Source: Candidatus Rifleibacteriota bacterium (lineage in GTDB: Bacteria; Muiribacteriota; Ozemobacteria; Ozemobacterales; Ozemobacteraceae). Taken from it: a stretch of DNA of 64,000 nucleotides. The DNA is taken from assembly GCA_015232575.1 (NCBI GenBank), contig JADFZL010000007.1, positions 188,277 through 252,276 of the forward strand. The letters are read 5' to 3'. The translations under genes and the position numbers were made by a program. Each line of letters begins with the position of its first letter. Positions within the stretch are counted from its first letter, which is position 1. The notes beneath the pieces are model-generated. The model was not told where the DNA came from. It saw only the letters and a list, made by a program, of their open reading frames with translations, and did no database searches. This document shows, in pieces, positions 18,024-28,425 of the stretch.

Positions 18024-18857
18024 TTGGAATATAATTCAAATGAGATAGAAAAAATCGAATTAGAATTGTTGCTGGAAGCAGTTTGGCAGCGGCATGGCTA
18101 TGATTTTCGGAAATATTCAAGAAATTCTTTGTATCGAAGAGTGAAGCATTTTATTACAAATGAAAAGATTGCCAGCATTTCAGATCTTATTCCAAGAATA
18201 ATTCACGAAGAAGGTTTTCTGCGCATTCTTTTGAACGAATTAACTATCCAGGTTTCGGAAATCTTCAGAGATCCTGGTTTTTACTCTGTTTTCAGGAAAA
18301 ATGTGCTTCCTGTTCTTAAAACCTGGCCAATAATAAGAATCTGGAGTGCTGGATGCGCAGGTGGTGAAGAAGCATACTCTCTTGCAATTGTTTTACACGA
18401 AGAGGGAGTTTATCAGAGAAGTCTTATTTATGCCACAGATCTTAACGAAGAAGCTTTGAAACAAGCCAGAGAAGGTATTTTCTCAGTCAGCAAAATGCGT
18501 GAATATTCGGGGAATTATCAGAAATCTGATGGGAAGGGATCTTTAAGTGACTACTTTACAGTTAATTACGGCTCGGCGATAATTGATTCGAATCTAAGGA
18601 AAAATATTGTATTTTCAATGCATAATCTGGTTTCTGATGGAATATTTACGGAAGCTAATGTTGTACTTTGTCGGAATGTAATGATATACTTTAATAGTGA
18701 CTTGAAAAATAAAGTTGTAGATACTTTTACAGAAAGCATTTCCTCGGGCGGATTCCTTTGCCTTGGGACGAAGGAAAATCTTTTTGAATGTACTTCAAAA
18801 ACCAGATATTCCGAGTTTGACCGGAAATATAAAATTTTTCGTAAGAAATTTGAATGA
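18024..18857 (+). CDS. cheR: CheR-type chemoreceptor glutamate methyltransferase
   Basis: 277 aa. The TTG start lies immediately after the TAA of the hybrid kinase, so translation is probably coupled. N-terminal CheR helical domain (about 10-75), then the SAM-binding domain with IRIWSAGCAGGEEAYSLAIV near residue 107, ATDLNEEALKQARE near 138, and VVLCRNVMIYFN near 216, all typical of CheR. It methylates glutamates of chemoreceptors using SAM. No cheB, cheA or cheW is in the window; the partner kinase gene suggests an alternative signalling circuit rather than the main chemotaxis operon. Confidence 0.9.
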   Translation: MEYNSNEIEKIELELLLEAVWQRHGYDFRKYSRNSLYRRVKHFITNEKIASISDLIPRIIHEEGFLRILLNELTIQVSEIFRDPGFYSVFRKNVLPVLKTWPIIRIWSAGCAGGEEAYSLAIVLHEEGVYQRSLIYATDLNEEALKQAREGIFSVSKMREYSGNYQKSDGKGSLSDYFTVNYGSAIIDSNLRKNIVFSMHNLVSDGIFTEANVVLCRNVMIYFNSDLKNKVVDTFTESISSGGFLCLGTKENLFECTSKTRYSEFDRKYKIFRKKFE

Positions 18858-18873
18858 ATCGAAAGGTTGAAAA

Positions 18874-19959
18874 ATGAACGAAAAGATTATTTCAACAAAT
18901 TGTACACCAGATTATATTAAAAAACACTGTTTTGAAGATCTTGCATATCCCGAAAAATCAGGGCTCAACGATTATAAGGGATACAGACTTCCAGGATTGA
19001 TTGATTTACATATTCATGGTGGCTTTGGATGGGACTTTTCCTGGGGCAATACTGAAAAAATTGAAGAAATGCTTGATAATTTCCTTCCAACAGGGTTAAC
19101 CGGAATTCTCGCGGTAATAATTTCATCGCCTGAAGAGCAGATGCTGAAGGCTATTGCCGATATTTGCAGTGTGGCTCAGAAACGCCTGAAACCACCGTTC
19201 ATACACGGTATATACCTCGAAGGACCGTTTATTTCTGAAAAACGCCGTGGTTCTCATCAGAAAGAATATCTCATTAATCCTGATTACGAAAAGCTTGAAA
19301 AATGGTTTAAATTATCTGGGTCGCGTATTAAAATAGTCACTGTTGCTCCTGAGTTGCCAGGAAGCGGAATACTTATTCAGACCGCTGTGGAATTGGGTGT
19401 AAAACCAGCAATAGGACACACCGATGCAGATCATTTTACCACAACTGAGGCTATGAAAATCGGAGCTGATCACATCACTCATTTGTACAATGCAATGCGT
19501 CCATTTACGCATCGCGACCCGACAGCTGTTTCTGCAGTATTGAACTACGACAGACTTACAGCAGAAGTTATAGCAGATCAGATTCATATCTGTCCTGAAA
19601 TTCTTTCTCTCACATTTAAAATTCTCGGACACGAAAAAATCGTACTCATATCTGATGGCGTTTGTCCAATGGGACTTGCAAATGGTAAATATCCGGCTTA
19701 TGGGAAATCACTTACCATGGAAAATGAAAAATGTACTTTTACCGGAGGTCATCTTTTCGGCGGTGGGAAACATCTTTTGAAGTGCCTTTCTGATCTGAGA
19801 AAGATTCCCGGTTTTAATCAGAGGGAACTTGCTTATTCAGCATATTTTACTCCGGCAAGACTTCTTGGAATGACAATGTTTGATTCTGATGTGATACTGG
19901 ACAATAACTTCAATTGGATAGCCACCAGAGCAGGCGAAACCTGGTATCATCGAGGATGA
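18874..19959 (+). CDS. nagA: N-acetylglucosamine-6-phosphate deacetylase
   Basis: 361 aa, close to the usual size. Amidohydrolase motifs in order: LIDLHIHGGFGWDF (metal His pair region) near residue 45, IYLEGPFISEKRRGSH near 113 with metal Glu, IGHTDADH near 180, THLYNAMRPFTHRDP near 205, and VLISDGVCPMG with catalytic Asp near 260. It removes acetate from GlcNAc-6-P during amino-sugar or cell-wall recycling. The ORF overlaps the next start (ATGA at 19956), coupling it to murJ, which favours a role in peptidoglycan turnover. No nagB is present in the window. Confidence 0.93.
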   Translation: MNEKIISTNCTPDYIKKHCFEDLAYPEKSGLNDYKGYRLPGLIDLHIHGGFGWDFSWGNTEKIEEMLDNFLPTGLTGILAVIISSPEEQMLKAIADICSVAQKRLKPPFIHGIYLEGPFISEKRRGSHQKEYLINPDYEKLEKWFKLSGSRIKIVTVAPELPGSGILIQTAVELGVKPAIGHTDADHFTTTEAMKIGADHITHLYNAMRPFTHRDPTAVSAVLNYDRLTAEVIADQIHICPEILSLTFKILGHEKIVLISDGVCPMGLANGKYPAYGKSLTMENEKCTFTGGHLFGGGKHLLKCLSDLRKIPGFNQRELAYSAYFTPARLLGMTMFDSDVILDNNFNWIATRAGETWYHRG

Positions 19960-21548
19960 CTGAAAAGCCCCTGATTCGTTCGGCAACAATAATGAGCATT
20001 GCTACTTTTTTCAGCCGCATTGCCGGGCTGATAAGAGAGCAGGCTTTTGCATATTTCTTTGGTGCTGGCGCATGGACAGACGCTTTCAATATTGCTTTCA
20101 GAATTCCAAATCTTCTGAGAGATCTTTTCGCTGAAGGCGCCATGAGCGCAGCTTTTGTTCCAACCTTTAATTCTTTTTTGAAAAAGGAAGGAAAAGAAAA
20201 AGCATTCAGACTGATGGGGCTAACTCTGAACGTTCTTCTGATGATTGTTGGCTTCCTGAGCATTCTGGGAATAATATTTTCACCGGAAATTGTGAAACTT
20301 CTTGCACCCGGTTTTGCAGATAATAAGGAAAAATTTGATATAACGGTCACAATGACACGTATCATGTTTCCATTTCTGCTGGTAATTTCATGGTCAGCAG
20401 TAGCGATGGGTGGTCTGAATTCTCTTGGAGAATTCTTTGTTCCGGCTGTGGCTCCGGTATTTCTGAATCTTTCAATGATATTTGCCGGATTCACACTCTG
20501 CCCTCTGGCTGCAAAAGCCGGGTATCCGGAAATTACCGGAATGGCTGTCGGGGCGATGATAGGTGGTTTTCTTCAGATGGCAGTACAATTTCCGTGGCTT
20601 TTCAGACATGGATTCAAATTTCAGAAGGAACTCGGCTTTTCAGATGAAGGGGTAAGAAAAATTGCCTGGCTCATTGTTCCTGGAACAATGGGGCTGGCAG
20701 CTACTCAGCTGAATGTTGCGATAAGTACAATTCTGGCCACTTCGCAGGGCGATGGAGCTGTTTCATGGCTTGGATATGCATTCCGGCTCATGCAGTTGCC
20801 TCTGGGTATTTTCGGAGTATCTGTCGCTCAGGCTTCTCTTCCGGTTTTCTCAAGGCAGGCGGCAGACAAAGACGTTGAGGGAATGAAAAATACTTTTTCA
20901 TCATCTCTCAAATTAACTGCTTTTATAAACATATTTGCATGTCTTTTTCTGATAGTTTGTGCTGAGCCGATTATCAGACTTCTTTTTGAACATGGAAGGT
21001 TTACACCCTCTGATACGGCTGCAACTGTTGATGCGCTGAGAGCCTACAGTATCGGATTATTTACTTTTTCGGCAGTAAAAGTCATGGCACCTGCTTTTTA
21101 TGCTTTGAATGATCCGGCGACTCCGCTGAAGGCAAGTATCGTAACAGTAATTGCAAATATATCACTGAACCTGCTTTTTATTGCGCCGCTTGGCTACAAG
21201 GGGCTTGCTCTTGCAACATCGCTTGCTTCGCTCGTTAATGCAGCCATTCTGTATATGAGCATGAGTAAAAAACTTCCCGGTTTATCTGAAAAAGGTATAA
21301 TGCGTTCAATTGCTTTTGCTGTGGTTTGTTCAGCGTTTATGGCTGTTGGTCTTCATTATTTCGTTGTACATTCAGATCAGTATTTTATTGGACTCTGCGG
21401 GAAAATAGCCGGTTCAGCCCTTACCGTTTCGTTTTCACTTATTATCGGGGCGTTATTTTTCTTTCTTCTTGCAAATATTTTCAGGGTGGAAGAAGCAAAA
21501 AAAGTTACTGAAATTCTTATTAAGAAAATATCCGGAAAGAGAAAATGA
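19956..21548 (+). CDS. murJ: Lipid II flippase MurJ
   Basis: 530 aa from the ATG overlapping the nagA stop (ATGA). Multi-pass membrane protein of the MurJ/MviN family: N-terminus SATIMSIATFFSRIAGLIRE, then FFGAGAWTDAFNIAFRIPNLLR with the conserved Arg residues, EGAMSAAFVPTF, and LLFEHGRFTPSDT in the second half. It moves lipid-linked peptidoglycan precursor across the inner membrane. The length and about 14 hydrophobic segments fit the family. It overlaps the next gene by ATGA, so the three genes form one coupled operon. Confidence 0.93.
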   Translation: MTEKPLIRSATIMSIATFFSRIAGLIREQAFAYFFGAGAWTDAFNIAFRIPNLLRDLFAEGAMSAAFVPTFNSFLKKEGKEKAFRLMGLTLNVLLMIVGFLSILGIIFSPEIVKLLAPGFADNKEKFDITVTMTRIMFPFLLVISWSAVAMGGLNSLGEFFVPAVAPVFLNLSMIFAGFTLCPLAAKAGYPEITGMAVGAMIGGFLQMAVQFPWLFRHGFKFQKELGFSDEGVRKIAWLIVPGTMGLAATQLNVAISTILATSQGDGAVSWLGYAFRLMQLPLGIFGVSVAQASLPVFSRQAADKDVEGMKNTFSSSLKLTAFINIFACLFLIVCAEPIIRLLFEHGRFTPSDTAATVDALRAYSIGLFTFSAVKVMAPAFYALNDPATPLKASIVTVIANISLNLLFIAPLGYKGLALATSLASLVNAAILYMSMSKKLPGLSEKGIMRSIAFAVVCSAFMAVGLHYFVVHSDQYFIGLCGKIAGSALTVSFSLIIGALFFFLLANIFRVEEAKKVTEILIKKISGKRK

Positions 21549-23377
21549 CCAGAACGTGGAAACATTCGTACAATGTGTATCTCGTTGTCATAATCTTCCT
21601 GTTAAAAGTAGGCTGGTTGCTGTTTTCAGAAAAAATATCTCCTGATCCGCAGCCTGGTTTTCCTCTTGACGATAGCTGGATTCACGCAGCTCTGGCTAGA
21701 AATATTGCATGCGGCGAAGGATTTACCATTAATCCCGGCGAACCAGCTGCCGGTTCAACGAGTGTATTATGGACATTCGTTCTTGCTGGAATTCATTATC
21801 TGTGCGGATCTGAAAATACCAATTCGGTTATTCTGTGTGCAAGGTTTTTGAACTGCCTGTTTATGGTTATTACGATTGTTTTTTCGCTTCGAATAATGAG
21901 GACGTTTACTCTAAACAACATTTATCTTTTTGCTGGCGGAATCTTGTTCATCACTTCTTATCCATGGGCATGGTCATGCATGTCAGGAATGGAAATGCCT
22001 CTGGCATCAATGCTTATAATGATTGTGTTTTATATTCAATTTTTCGGTTCCGTTCAATCATCAGATCATTTTCTACCTCAAACTGCACTTTGCAGGCATC
22101 ATTCAGCGAATGATGCCCTCAGAACAGATTTTGAAAAATCATCTCAAAATACTATTCCTGATGTTATTAATGTTCCCCGTAAGATATTCGTTTCTAGTAT
22201 TGCTGAAAATGTGTTAATTCCTGTGGTCTGGTTTATTGCTTTTCTTGCACGTCCGGAAATGCTCATAGTGGCTCTTGTATCTCTCGTAATAATTTCACCT
22301 GTCAGTAAATATTGTCGCAGTGTGATTCAAGTGGATATGCCTGGTGCCAGCGAGGCTGATTCTTCAGCTTTTTCAATAAGAGATATGTTTGTACAAGTAT
22401 CTATCTTTCTCTTTTGTCTTGTAATTTTCTTTGTACTCTATCATAATTATTTTGGTGTTTTTATGCCTAACACACTAGAAGCGAAAATGACAGAGCGTGC
22501 TTTTCCGCTTGCCTTTAAAACCTCGGGAATTTTTCACGCTTTGAAAACAGCGTTTCTTTCTCCTTTTATTGATCTGTTTTCAGTATTTTCCTTCCTTTTC
22601 TTTTTTAATCCGGTAAGTTGTATTGTCTTTATTGCCTTTTATGTTACGTACATAATTAAATTATCAGGTAAATTGAAAACATTCTATTTGCAACTTCTCA
22701 ATAATTCAGAAAAATCTAAGTCTGTGAAATGTGTGCTTATTGAGCTTGAGAAAAGCGACTCTTTAATTAAAGTTTTCTGGGGCGGAGCTATTCTGCTGTT
22801 CGTCAGCGCTGCGACCGGAATCATTGCCGGACCGGAAAACTATGCCTTTCAGCATGGAAGATATTTTTCTCCATTTTTCTGCATTTCATTCTCTATTGCA
22901 GCAGGATTTTTTCTTAAACATCTTCCGGTGGATCTTCTGAAAAATCATTTTATACTGTTGCTGCTGCTTTCTGGAGTTTTGATTGCTGCAGAAGCTCAAT
23001 ATCAGTCAGGGCCAGAATTTGCGGCAGAAGTTTATAACATTAACCAGCTTCAGGTGAAAGCTGCCAAAAAAATATCCGCTGTAGTAAAAAAAGATGCTGC
23101 AATTGGTGTAAATGATGTGGGTGCAATGGCTTATTTCACTGAAAATAGAATAATCGATCTTGAAGGACTCATGGACCCGGCGTTGATTCCGTTCAAAAGA
23201 GCAGGAAAAACCGGTGAATACGTCAGGAAAAGCAAGATACCATTTGTACTGATATTTCCATACTGGTATCCTGACATTGCGTCAGATAAAAATTTCAAGC
23301 CGATATGGAAAGTTTCCGTAGAAAGAAACGTTACGGGGGGCGGCGACGAACTGGTTCTTTATTCGACAGAATATTAA
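21545..23377 (+). CDS. Multi-pass membrane protein, GT-C glycosyltransferase-like
   Basis: 610 aa. About ten hydrophobic segments follow an N-terminal helix. The first loop has FPLDDSWIHAALARNIACGEG, an acidic pair near residue 40 like the catalytic loop of GT-C enzymes (ArnT/Pmt/DUF2029 type), and a soluble C-terminal part (VNDVGAMAYF, IIDLEGLMDP, IFPYWYP). GT-C enzymes transfer sugars from polyprenyl phosphate donors on the outer face of the membrane. No exact family assigned. Coupling to murJ suggests work on lipid-linked glycans. A low-complexity loop sits around residues 165-225. Confidence 0.7.
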   Translation: MTRTWKHSYNVYLVVIIFLLKVGWLLFSEKISPDPQPGFPLDDSWIHAALARNIACGEGFTINPGEPAAGSTSVLWTFVLAGIHYLCGSENTNSVILCARFLNCLFMVITIVFSLRIMRTFTLNNIYLFAGGILFITSYPWAWSCMSGMEMPLASMLIMIVFYIQFFGSVQSSDHFLPQTALCRHHSANDALRTDFEKSSQNTIPDVINVPRKIFVSSIAENVLIPVVWFIAFLARPEMLIVALVSLVIISPVSKYCRSVIQVDMPGASEADSSAFSIRDMFVQVSIFLFCLVIFFVLYHNYFGVFMPNTLEAKMTERAFPLAFKTSGIFHALKTAFLSPFIDLFSVFSFLFFFNPVSCIVFIAFYVTYIIKLSGKLKTFYLQLLNNSEKSKSVKCVLIELEKSDSLIKVFWGGAILLFVSAATGIIAGPENYAFQHGRYFSPFFCISFSIAAGFFLKHLPVDLLKNHFILLLLLSGVLIAAEAQYQSGPEFAAEVYNINQLQVKAAKKISAVVKKDAAIGVNDVGAMAYFTENRIIDLEGLMDPALIPFKRAGKTGEYVRKSKIPFVLIFPYWYPDIASDKNFKPIWKVSVERNVTGGGDELVLYSTEY

Positions 23378-23442
23378 GGTCTCTTCTTAATTAAAGTTAA
23401 TGGTCGCCTGAATTGGCCGTCATCAGCAACGATCCGCTGCAC

Positions 23443-23538
23443 TGTCACTTCTACCGAAGGGAGAAATCTTGCATTTATGAGATCTCTCAAATTCGTTCGA
23501 GATGACAGCCTGCCCCAAAGTTAGCACGCAAATTTGTC
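23443..23538. repeat. Dispersed intergenic repeat R2, copy 2 (inverted)
   Basis: Reverse complement of the R2 element. On the minus strand it reads AAATTTGCGTGCTAACTTTG, CTGTCATCTCGAACGAAT, GAGAGATCTCATAAATGC, GATTTCTCCCTTCGGTAGAA and ends GTGACA. It lies between two convergent genes. Confidence 0.8.
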
Positions 23539-23561
23539 ACCATATTTAAGATTTTGCATAC

Positions 23562-25265
23562 TCAGTTTTTGAGTATATTGTAGCAGAATGAACTTGAAAT
23601 TTTTATATCTACATTTGCGGTATTTGCTGTGACGTTAGCGGTAATACGGTTTTTTCTTCCGCTTTCCTGGATATCAAATAAAAGTTGGTCTGACAGAAGA
23701 TTACCGAAATATGCCCAGTGAAGGTTTTGTCCCAGAGTCGGGTCGATTGGAATCCAGCCTTTGCCTGGCGTATATGCTTCTACCCAGGCGTGTCCGATGT
23801 TCGTTTCCCGTCCAGAAATTTCCTGTTTCAACAGAAAACCGGTTGCTATTCTTGCCGGAATACCGCGCGAAATAGCAAGTGCAGCAAATAAAAGCGAGTA
23901 TTCCGTGCAGTCGCAAACATCGGGATTTTTGAAGATCCATGAAAGAGATTTTTCTTCGCAATTTTCCTGATAAGATAAGCCTTTTCCAACTGCCGAATAA
24001 AATGTCTGAAGTAAATTCACGGGATTTGCGCTTAATGCATCAGCCAGTTGTTTCAGATCCGTGTTGTCGAGTTCGAATTTCGGATTTGATAAAAATTCAG
24101 TGATGTCGGGTGAATTTGATGAAAATATTGAGTTGGTTGAGTTAATCGATGGTTTAATATGAATTCGGTAAGTTAACTTGAGAGATAGTTTTGAGCCCAC
24201 TGCTTCGTTCTGTGCTGCGAATTTAACACGACCATCGCTGTCTGGAGCTGAAGGTACAACGGAATATGAACGCCCCTTGCTCAGCCATTCAGCCGATTCA
24301 AGAGTAACTGTCTGATGCTCGGGAACTGTCGGAACCGGTCTTACCAGCATTGAAAGATCATTAATCGAACGCGGGTCAGAAAGTTCGATATTTATAGTTT
24401 CAGTGAATCTTAACTTGTGTGGTTTGAGAGAATGAAGTATTCGTTCGAGACTTTTTCTGTTCGGGAGATTATAATAATTTCTGGCAGTTTCGCTGCAGAA
24501 TTCAGCCAGTCCGTTCAGTTCACCAGCGAAATACAGAGCTCTGGCAAGCGTCTCTCTGACATAACCTTCTTTGTCATCTTGCGCAGCAGGCTGAAGAACC
24601 TTTATTGCAGAAGCAAAATCTTTTTTTTCCAGATACATTAATCCAAGCATATATGCTGGATAAGGGTCACCTTTTGAATATTGAACTGCAGAATTCAGAA
24701 CCTGAATAGCCTGATCTGAATAACCGAGCTTTTCCCATGCAGACGCAAGAGATGATAAGACCTGTACATCATCTGGCCTTAACTTTGATGCAAGTTCAAA
24801 AAATGAAATTGCCTCAAGTGGCTTATCAAGTTGTTCGAAGAGTATTAAACCGGCAGTGAAAGCAGCAGGAAAACTCTTATTGTCGATTGATAAAATCATT
24901 TTGCATACTTCAAGGGCGCGTTCAGGCTTTTTCTTCGTTTTATGGAGCACCAGTGCCAGATTATTTAAGAAAGCCGGCTCTGAAGGGTTATGATCAACTG
25001 CTTTTGAAAAACACTTGATTGCTTTTTCGTAATCTTTGTTTTTCATTGCTTTCAGGCCGTCATTATTCAGCGAGACTCCTTTATTGTGTGTCTCTGGATC
25101 GACCTGAGCCTGGGCTGATGAGGGAAATACCGGCAGAGAAATCGCCGGAGCGATTTTGCTTTCTTTTTTTTCCGGAAGAAAACGATTTAAATCTATTCCA
25201 GATAAGGAAATACCAGATAGAAAAAAGCAAAAAACTGAACAATACCTCAACAATCGATTCTTCAC
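23562..25265 (-). CDS. TPR-repeat protein with transglutaminase-like protease domain
   Basis: 567 aa from the GTG at 25265, which has AGGA about 6 nt upstream and gives a signal peptide (LLRYCSVFCFFLSGISLSG); the frame extends further but without a better start. Residues about 70-260 hold about five TPR units (DYEKAIKCFSKAVDHNPSEP, PLEAISFFELASKLRPDD, DQAIQVLNSAVQ). The C-terminal third is a transglutaminase-like domain with the Cys-His-Asp triad in CDCTEYSLLFAALAISRGIP, GHAWVEAY and GWIPIDPTLG. Such secreted proteins are predicted peptidases or cross-linking enzymes; the TPR part likely binds a partner. Substrate unknown. Confidence 0.85.
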   Translation of the reverse strand: MKNRLLRYCSVFCFFLSGISLSGIDLNRFLPEKKESKIAPAISLPVFPSSAQAQVDPETHNKGVSLNNDGLKAMKNKDYEKAIKCFSKAVDHNPSEPAFLNNLALVLHKTKKKPERALEVCKMILSIDNKSFPAAFTAGLILFEQLDKPLEAISFFELASKLRPDDVQVLSSLASAWEKLGYSDQAIQVLNSAVQYSKGDPYPAYMLGLMYLEKKDFASAIKVLQPAAQDDKEGYVRETLARALYFAGELNGLAEFCSETARNYYNLPNRKSLERILHSLKPHKLRFTETINIELSDPRSINDLSMLVRPVPTVPEHQTVTLESAEWLSKGRSYSVVPSAPDSDGRVKFAAQNEAVGSKLSLKLTYRIHIKPSINSTNSIFSSNSPDITEFLSNPKFELDNTDLKQLADALSANPVNLLQTFYSAVGKGLSYQENCEEKSLSWIFKNPDVCDCTEYSLLFAALAISRGIPARIATGFLLKQEISGRETNIGHAWVEAYTPGKGWIPIDPTLGQNLHWAYFGNLLSDQLLFDIQESGRKNRITANVTANTANVDIKISSSFCYNILKN

Positions 25266-25655
25266 ACCATATCCTGCTAATATATTTAGTAAATACTTCA
25301 GCAAAAAACACAGCCGCAGTATTTTAATATGAAGCTGGAAATAATTCAATAACATTAAAAGAATAACATTAAAAGAATTAAAACAATTATCGATGAGCCT
25401 TTTTTGCAAGCTATTTCTATTGCCCTTGCTTTTCTGGTCTTGTGAGTATGTTAACTGATTATGCAAAATGATTTTATTTTTCCCTTTTAAAAATCCGTGT
25501 TATTAAGTGTATTCCGTAGTAAAAAATCAGTTTCATTTTTATCAGTTAAAGGTTCGCACAACCACTTTTTTGAAGGAAGTTGACATGGAAAAAAATATTG
25601 TATAGCATTATTCCCGAGATTTATAAAAATATTGAGAGCGGGAGAAAGTCATCTT
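25266..25655. promoter_or_regulatory. Divergent spacer with a sigma-70-like promoter
   Basis: No gene. AT-rich, with a direct repeat of 'AATAACATTAAAAG' near 25349-25378. A good -35 TTGACA (25580-25585) and a weaker -10 TAGCAT (25603-25608) are 17 nt apart and point at the chemoreceptor gene starting at 25656. Confidence 0.5.
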
Positions 25656-28421
25656 ATGTTGTCTTCCTTAAAAGCAAGAATGATTGCGATGTGTGCTGTA
25701 CTTACTATTTTTTCCATGATTATTATTGCTCTTCTTGGTATTTCAGAATTTAATAAATTCGGGGAAATGGTATCAACAAGAACAGAAAAAGCAATAACAG
25801 AGCATACTCTTCAGACACTTACGACGACTGCCCAGATAGAGTCAGAACTGGTTAAATATAATGTTGACATTCTCGAAAAAGAAGTGAGAAAACTTGCTGA
25901 TTCTCCAAATATTGCAGATTATATTGCAGCAACAAATCTTGAAACAGACTACCTTGGCAAGCTTATGGGTGGTGAATTCATAAGAATCGTTGAAGGAATA
26001 GAAAAAAACTGTCGTATTCATCAGGAGTCAACAGAAAAACTGGTTGAACGTGCCATGACAGGTGCGAAAAAAATTCTTTACGATGATTTTGGTGGCATTT
26101 CCTCTTCTTCAGAAAAGATTCTCTGGGAAGCTAAGAACCAGTTTACCGGTGATATTCAAAAAATTGACCTTCCCATTCTTCAGACGCAAAAAAACAAGGA
26201 AAATATAAACCAGAATCTTCTTCCTGATGAACATACTCTCGTTGTTGATGAAATTTCCAGGGTTGTTGGCATGACTTCGACTATCTTTCAGAAGATGAAT
26301 GAAAAAGGTGATATGCTCAGAATTGCAACAACGGTTATCGGAAAAAATGCAATGCGGGCAATCGGAACATTCATTCCAGCCGTGAATGCTGATGGCAAAC
26401 CGAATCCTGTCATTGCTACGGTAATGGCTGGTAAAGAGTACAAGGGAAGGGCTTTCGTCGTCGATTCATGGTACATAACCATGTATTCACCAATTAAAGA
26501 CCAAAACGGCCAGATAGCAGGAATGCTTTATGTCGGCACTAAAGAACAGGATTCACGTGAATTGCGGGAAGTTTTAAGCACAATGGTGATCGGTCGCACC
26601 GGACATCCATTTATTCTGGATTCAAAGGGAAATTATGTTTTTCATCCAGAAAGTGAAAAAATTGGAAAAAATGTTTTGAAAGACGACAACATTCAGGCAT
26701 TTTCGAAAGTTCTTGAAAATAAATCACCCGACAAGGTTGATTCAATTTCTTATAATTTTTCCGGAAAAAATAAATTTGTCTATTATAAATATTTTCCCAC
26801 CTGGGATTGGATTGTATGTGCAAGCGGCAACTGGGAAGAGTTCTCTGAAGCGGTTGTTCAGGAAAAAATACAATCACTGAAACTTGAATTTGAAGCAATT
26901 TATCAGGCTGGCAGCGTTGGAGAAGATGCTAAGTTTCATTATATCTCTCAGGTAAGGTTCATTAGCGAATCAGGTCAGGAAATCTTTTCAATGAGAAACG
27001 GTAAGTTCATTGATAAACTGGTTGATAAATCTCAGCAAAAATGGTTCACTGAGACAAAAAAACTTAAAAAGGGTGAGATTTTTAATTCAGGTGTTCTTAT
27101 TGCTGATAATACCGGAAAGCCTGAAGTGAGAATTGCTTCACCCGTTTTTGAAAAAAATATGTTCAAAGGTGTCGTTGTTGTCAATTTCGATTGGTCTTTA
27201 GTCTGGGCAAGAATGAAAAAGCATATAACCGGCGAAACAGGCTACTTTTATGTTATTGATCCTGAAGGATTTATCGTTTCTCATCCGAAATATACTTTTG
27301 CTGATAAAGTGAATATTACCGACTCAAAGTATGGAAAACTTTCAGAAATTGCGTTAAACGAGATGATGAAGGGAAAGAAAGGAGCAAATCGTTATGAATT
27401 CGAAGGTCTGGATAAATTTGTTACCTATGCTCCTCTTATCATTTCAGGAAAAAATTATTCAGTGGCTTGTACAGTACCAGCTGATGAAATGCTTGCAGAA
27501 ACAAGGGTGATTATCAAAAATTTCCGAGACCTTTTAAAAAATACCCAATTTTGGTTTCTGATAGCCATTCTTGTGATGACCTCATCGGGAATCGTTGCAT
27601 CATGGTATTTTGCAGAAAAGATATCTTTACCGATTAGGCTGATTGGAAATGAGGTTCAGGATGGAGCTTCTCTTGTAAATTCCGCTGCAGGGCAAATGAC
27701 GACCGCCAGTGCAAAACTGGCAGAGGGATCATCGCAGCAGTCTGCTTCAATTGTTTCAACTTCAAGTGCAGTAACCGGAATAGCTGGTAATACCAGAAAG
27801 AATGCAGAAAATTCCGAACTAGCAAACCAGCAGATGAAGCAGGCCGCAAATATTATGGGAGAAGCGAATTCCGGAATGACGCTTCTTATTACGACAATGG
27901 GAAAAATTACCAATGCAAGCCGTGAAACACAGAATATCATAAAGACTATTGATGAAATCGCTTTCCAGACAAATCTTCTTGCATTGAATGCTGCTGTTGA
28001 AGCAGCTCGTGCCGGCAGCGCAGGAGCAGGATTTGCAGTTGTTGCCGATGAAGTTAGAAATCTGGCAATGCGTGCGGCTGAAGCCGCTAAGACAACAGCT
28101 TCCCTTATCGATGGAAATGTTAAACTGATTTCAGATGGCACTAAAATAGCAGGAAAAGCTGGTGAAGCATTTAGCAAAATGGATGAAATCACCAGAAAAG
28201 CAGTTGTACTTGTCGAAGAAATTACCAATAGTTCTAAATCTCAGTCAAAAGAAATTACGTTTATTGAGAAAGCCATTTCTGAAATGGATAAGGTTGTTCA
28301 GTTGAACGCTGCCACAGCCGAGGAAACTTCTGCATCTTCGTCAGAACTGAAAATGCAATCTGAAAAAATGCTGCAGTATGCTTCAAAACTCAGAAAAATT
28401 GTAGATGGCGGTCAGGAATAA
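25656..28421 (+). CDS. Methyl-accepting chemotaxis protein with tandem Cache sensor domains
   Basis: 921 aa from ATG 25656; GGGAG lies 11 nt upstream. First membrane helix at about 5-27, second at about 630-652. The very large periplasmic region holds a leading helical part, then two Cache modules: one around [20 protein letters not shown] and [11 protein letters not shown], followed by [19 protein letters not shown]; the other around [24 protein letters not shown] sequence and [19 protein letters not shown]. Cache domains bind small molecules such as amino or organic acids. The cytoplasmic part has [20 protein letters not shown] and [15 protein letters not shown]. The coiled coil past the tip is short, so it is a compact receptor. 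HAMP is not obvious. Confidence 0.93.
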   Translation: MLSSLKARMIAMCAVLTIFSMIIIALLGISEFNKFGEMVSTRTEKAITEHTLQTLTTTAQIESELVKYNVDILEKEVRKLADSPNIADYIAATNLETDYLGKLMGGEFIRIVEGIEKNCRIHQESTEKLVERAMTGAKKILYDDFGGISSSSEKILWEAKNQFTGDIQKIDLPILQTQKNKENINQNLLPDEHTLVVDEISRVVGMTSTIFQKMNEKGDMLRIATTVIGKNAMRAIGTFIPAVNADGKPNPVIATVMAGKEYKGRAFVVDSWYITMYSPIKDQNGQIAGMLYVGTKEQDSRELREVLSTMVIGRTGHPFILDSKGNYVFHPESEKIGKNVLKDDNIQAFSKVLENKSPDKVDSISYNFSGKNKFVYYKYFPTWDWIVCASGNWEEFSEAVVQEKIQSLKLEFEAIYQAGSVGEDAKFHYISQVRFISESGQEIFSMRNGKFIDKLVDKSQQKWFTETKKLKKGEIFNSGVLIADNTGKPEVRIASPVFEKNMFKGVVVVNFDWSLVWARMKKHITGETGYFYVIDPEGFIVSHPKYTFADKVNITDSKYGKLSEIALNEMMKGKKGANRYEFEGLDKFVTYAPLIISGKNYSVACTVPADEMLAETRVIIKNFRDLLKNTQFWFLIAILVMTSSGIVASWYFAEKISLPIRLIGNEVQDGASLVNSAAGQMTTASAKLAEGSSQQSASIVSTSSAVTGIAGNTRKNAENSELANQQMKQAANIMGEANSGMTLLITTMGKITNASRETQNIIKTIDEIAFQTNLLALNAAVEAARAGSAGAGFAVVADEVRNLAMRAAEAAKTTASLIDGNVKLISDGTKIAGKAGEAFSKMDEITRKAVVLVEEITNSSKSQSKEITFIEKAISEMDKVVQLNAATAEETSASSSELKMQSEKMLQYASKLRKIVDGGQE

Positions 28422-28425
28422 AAAA

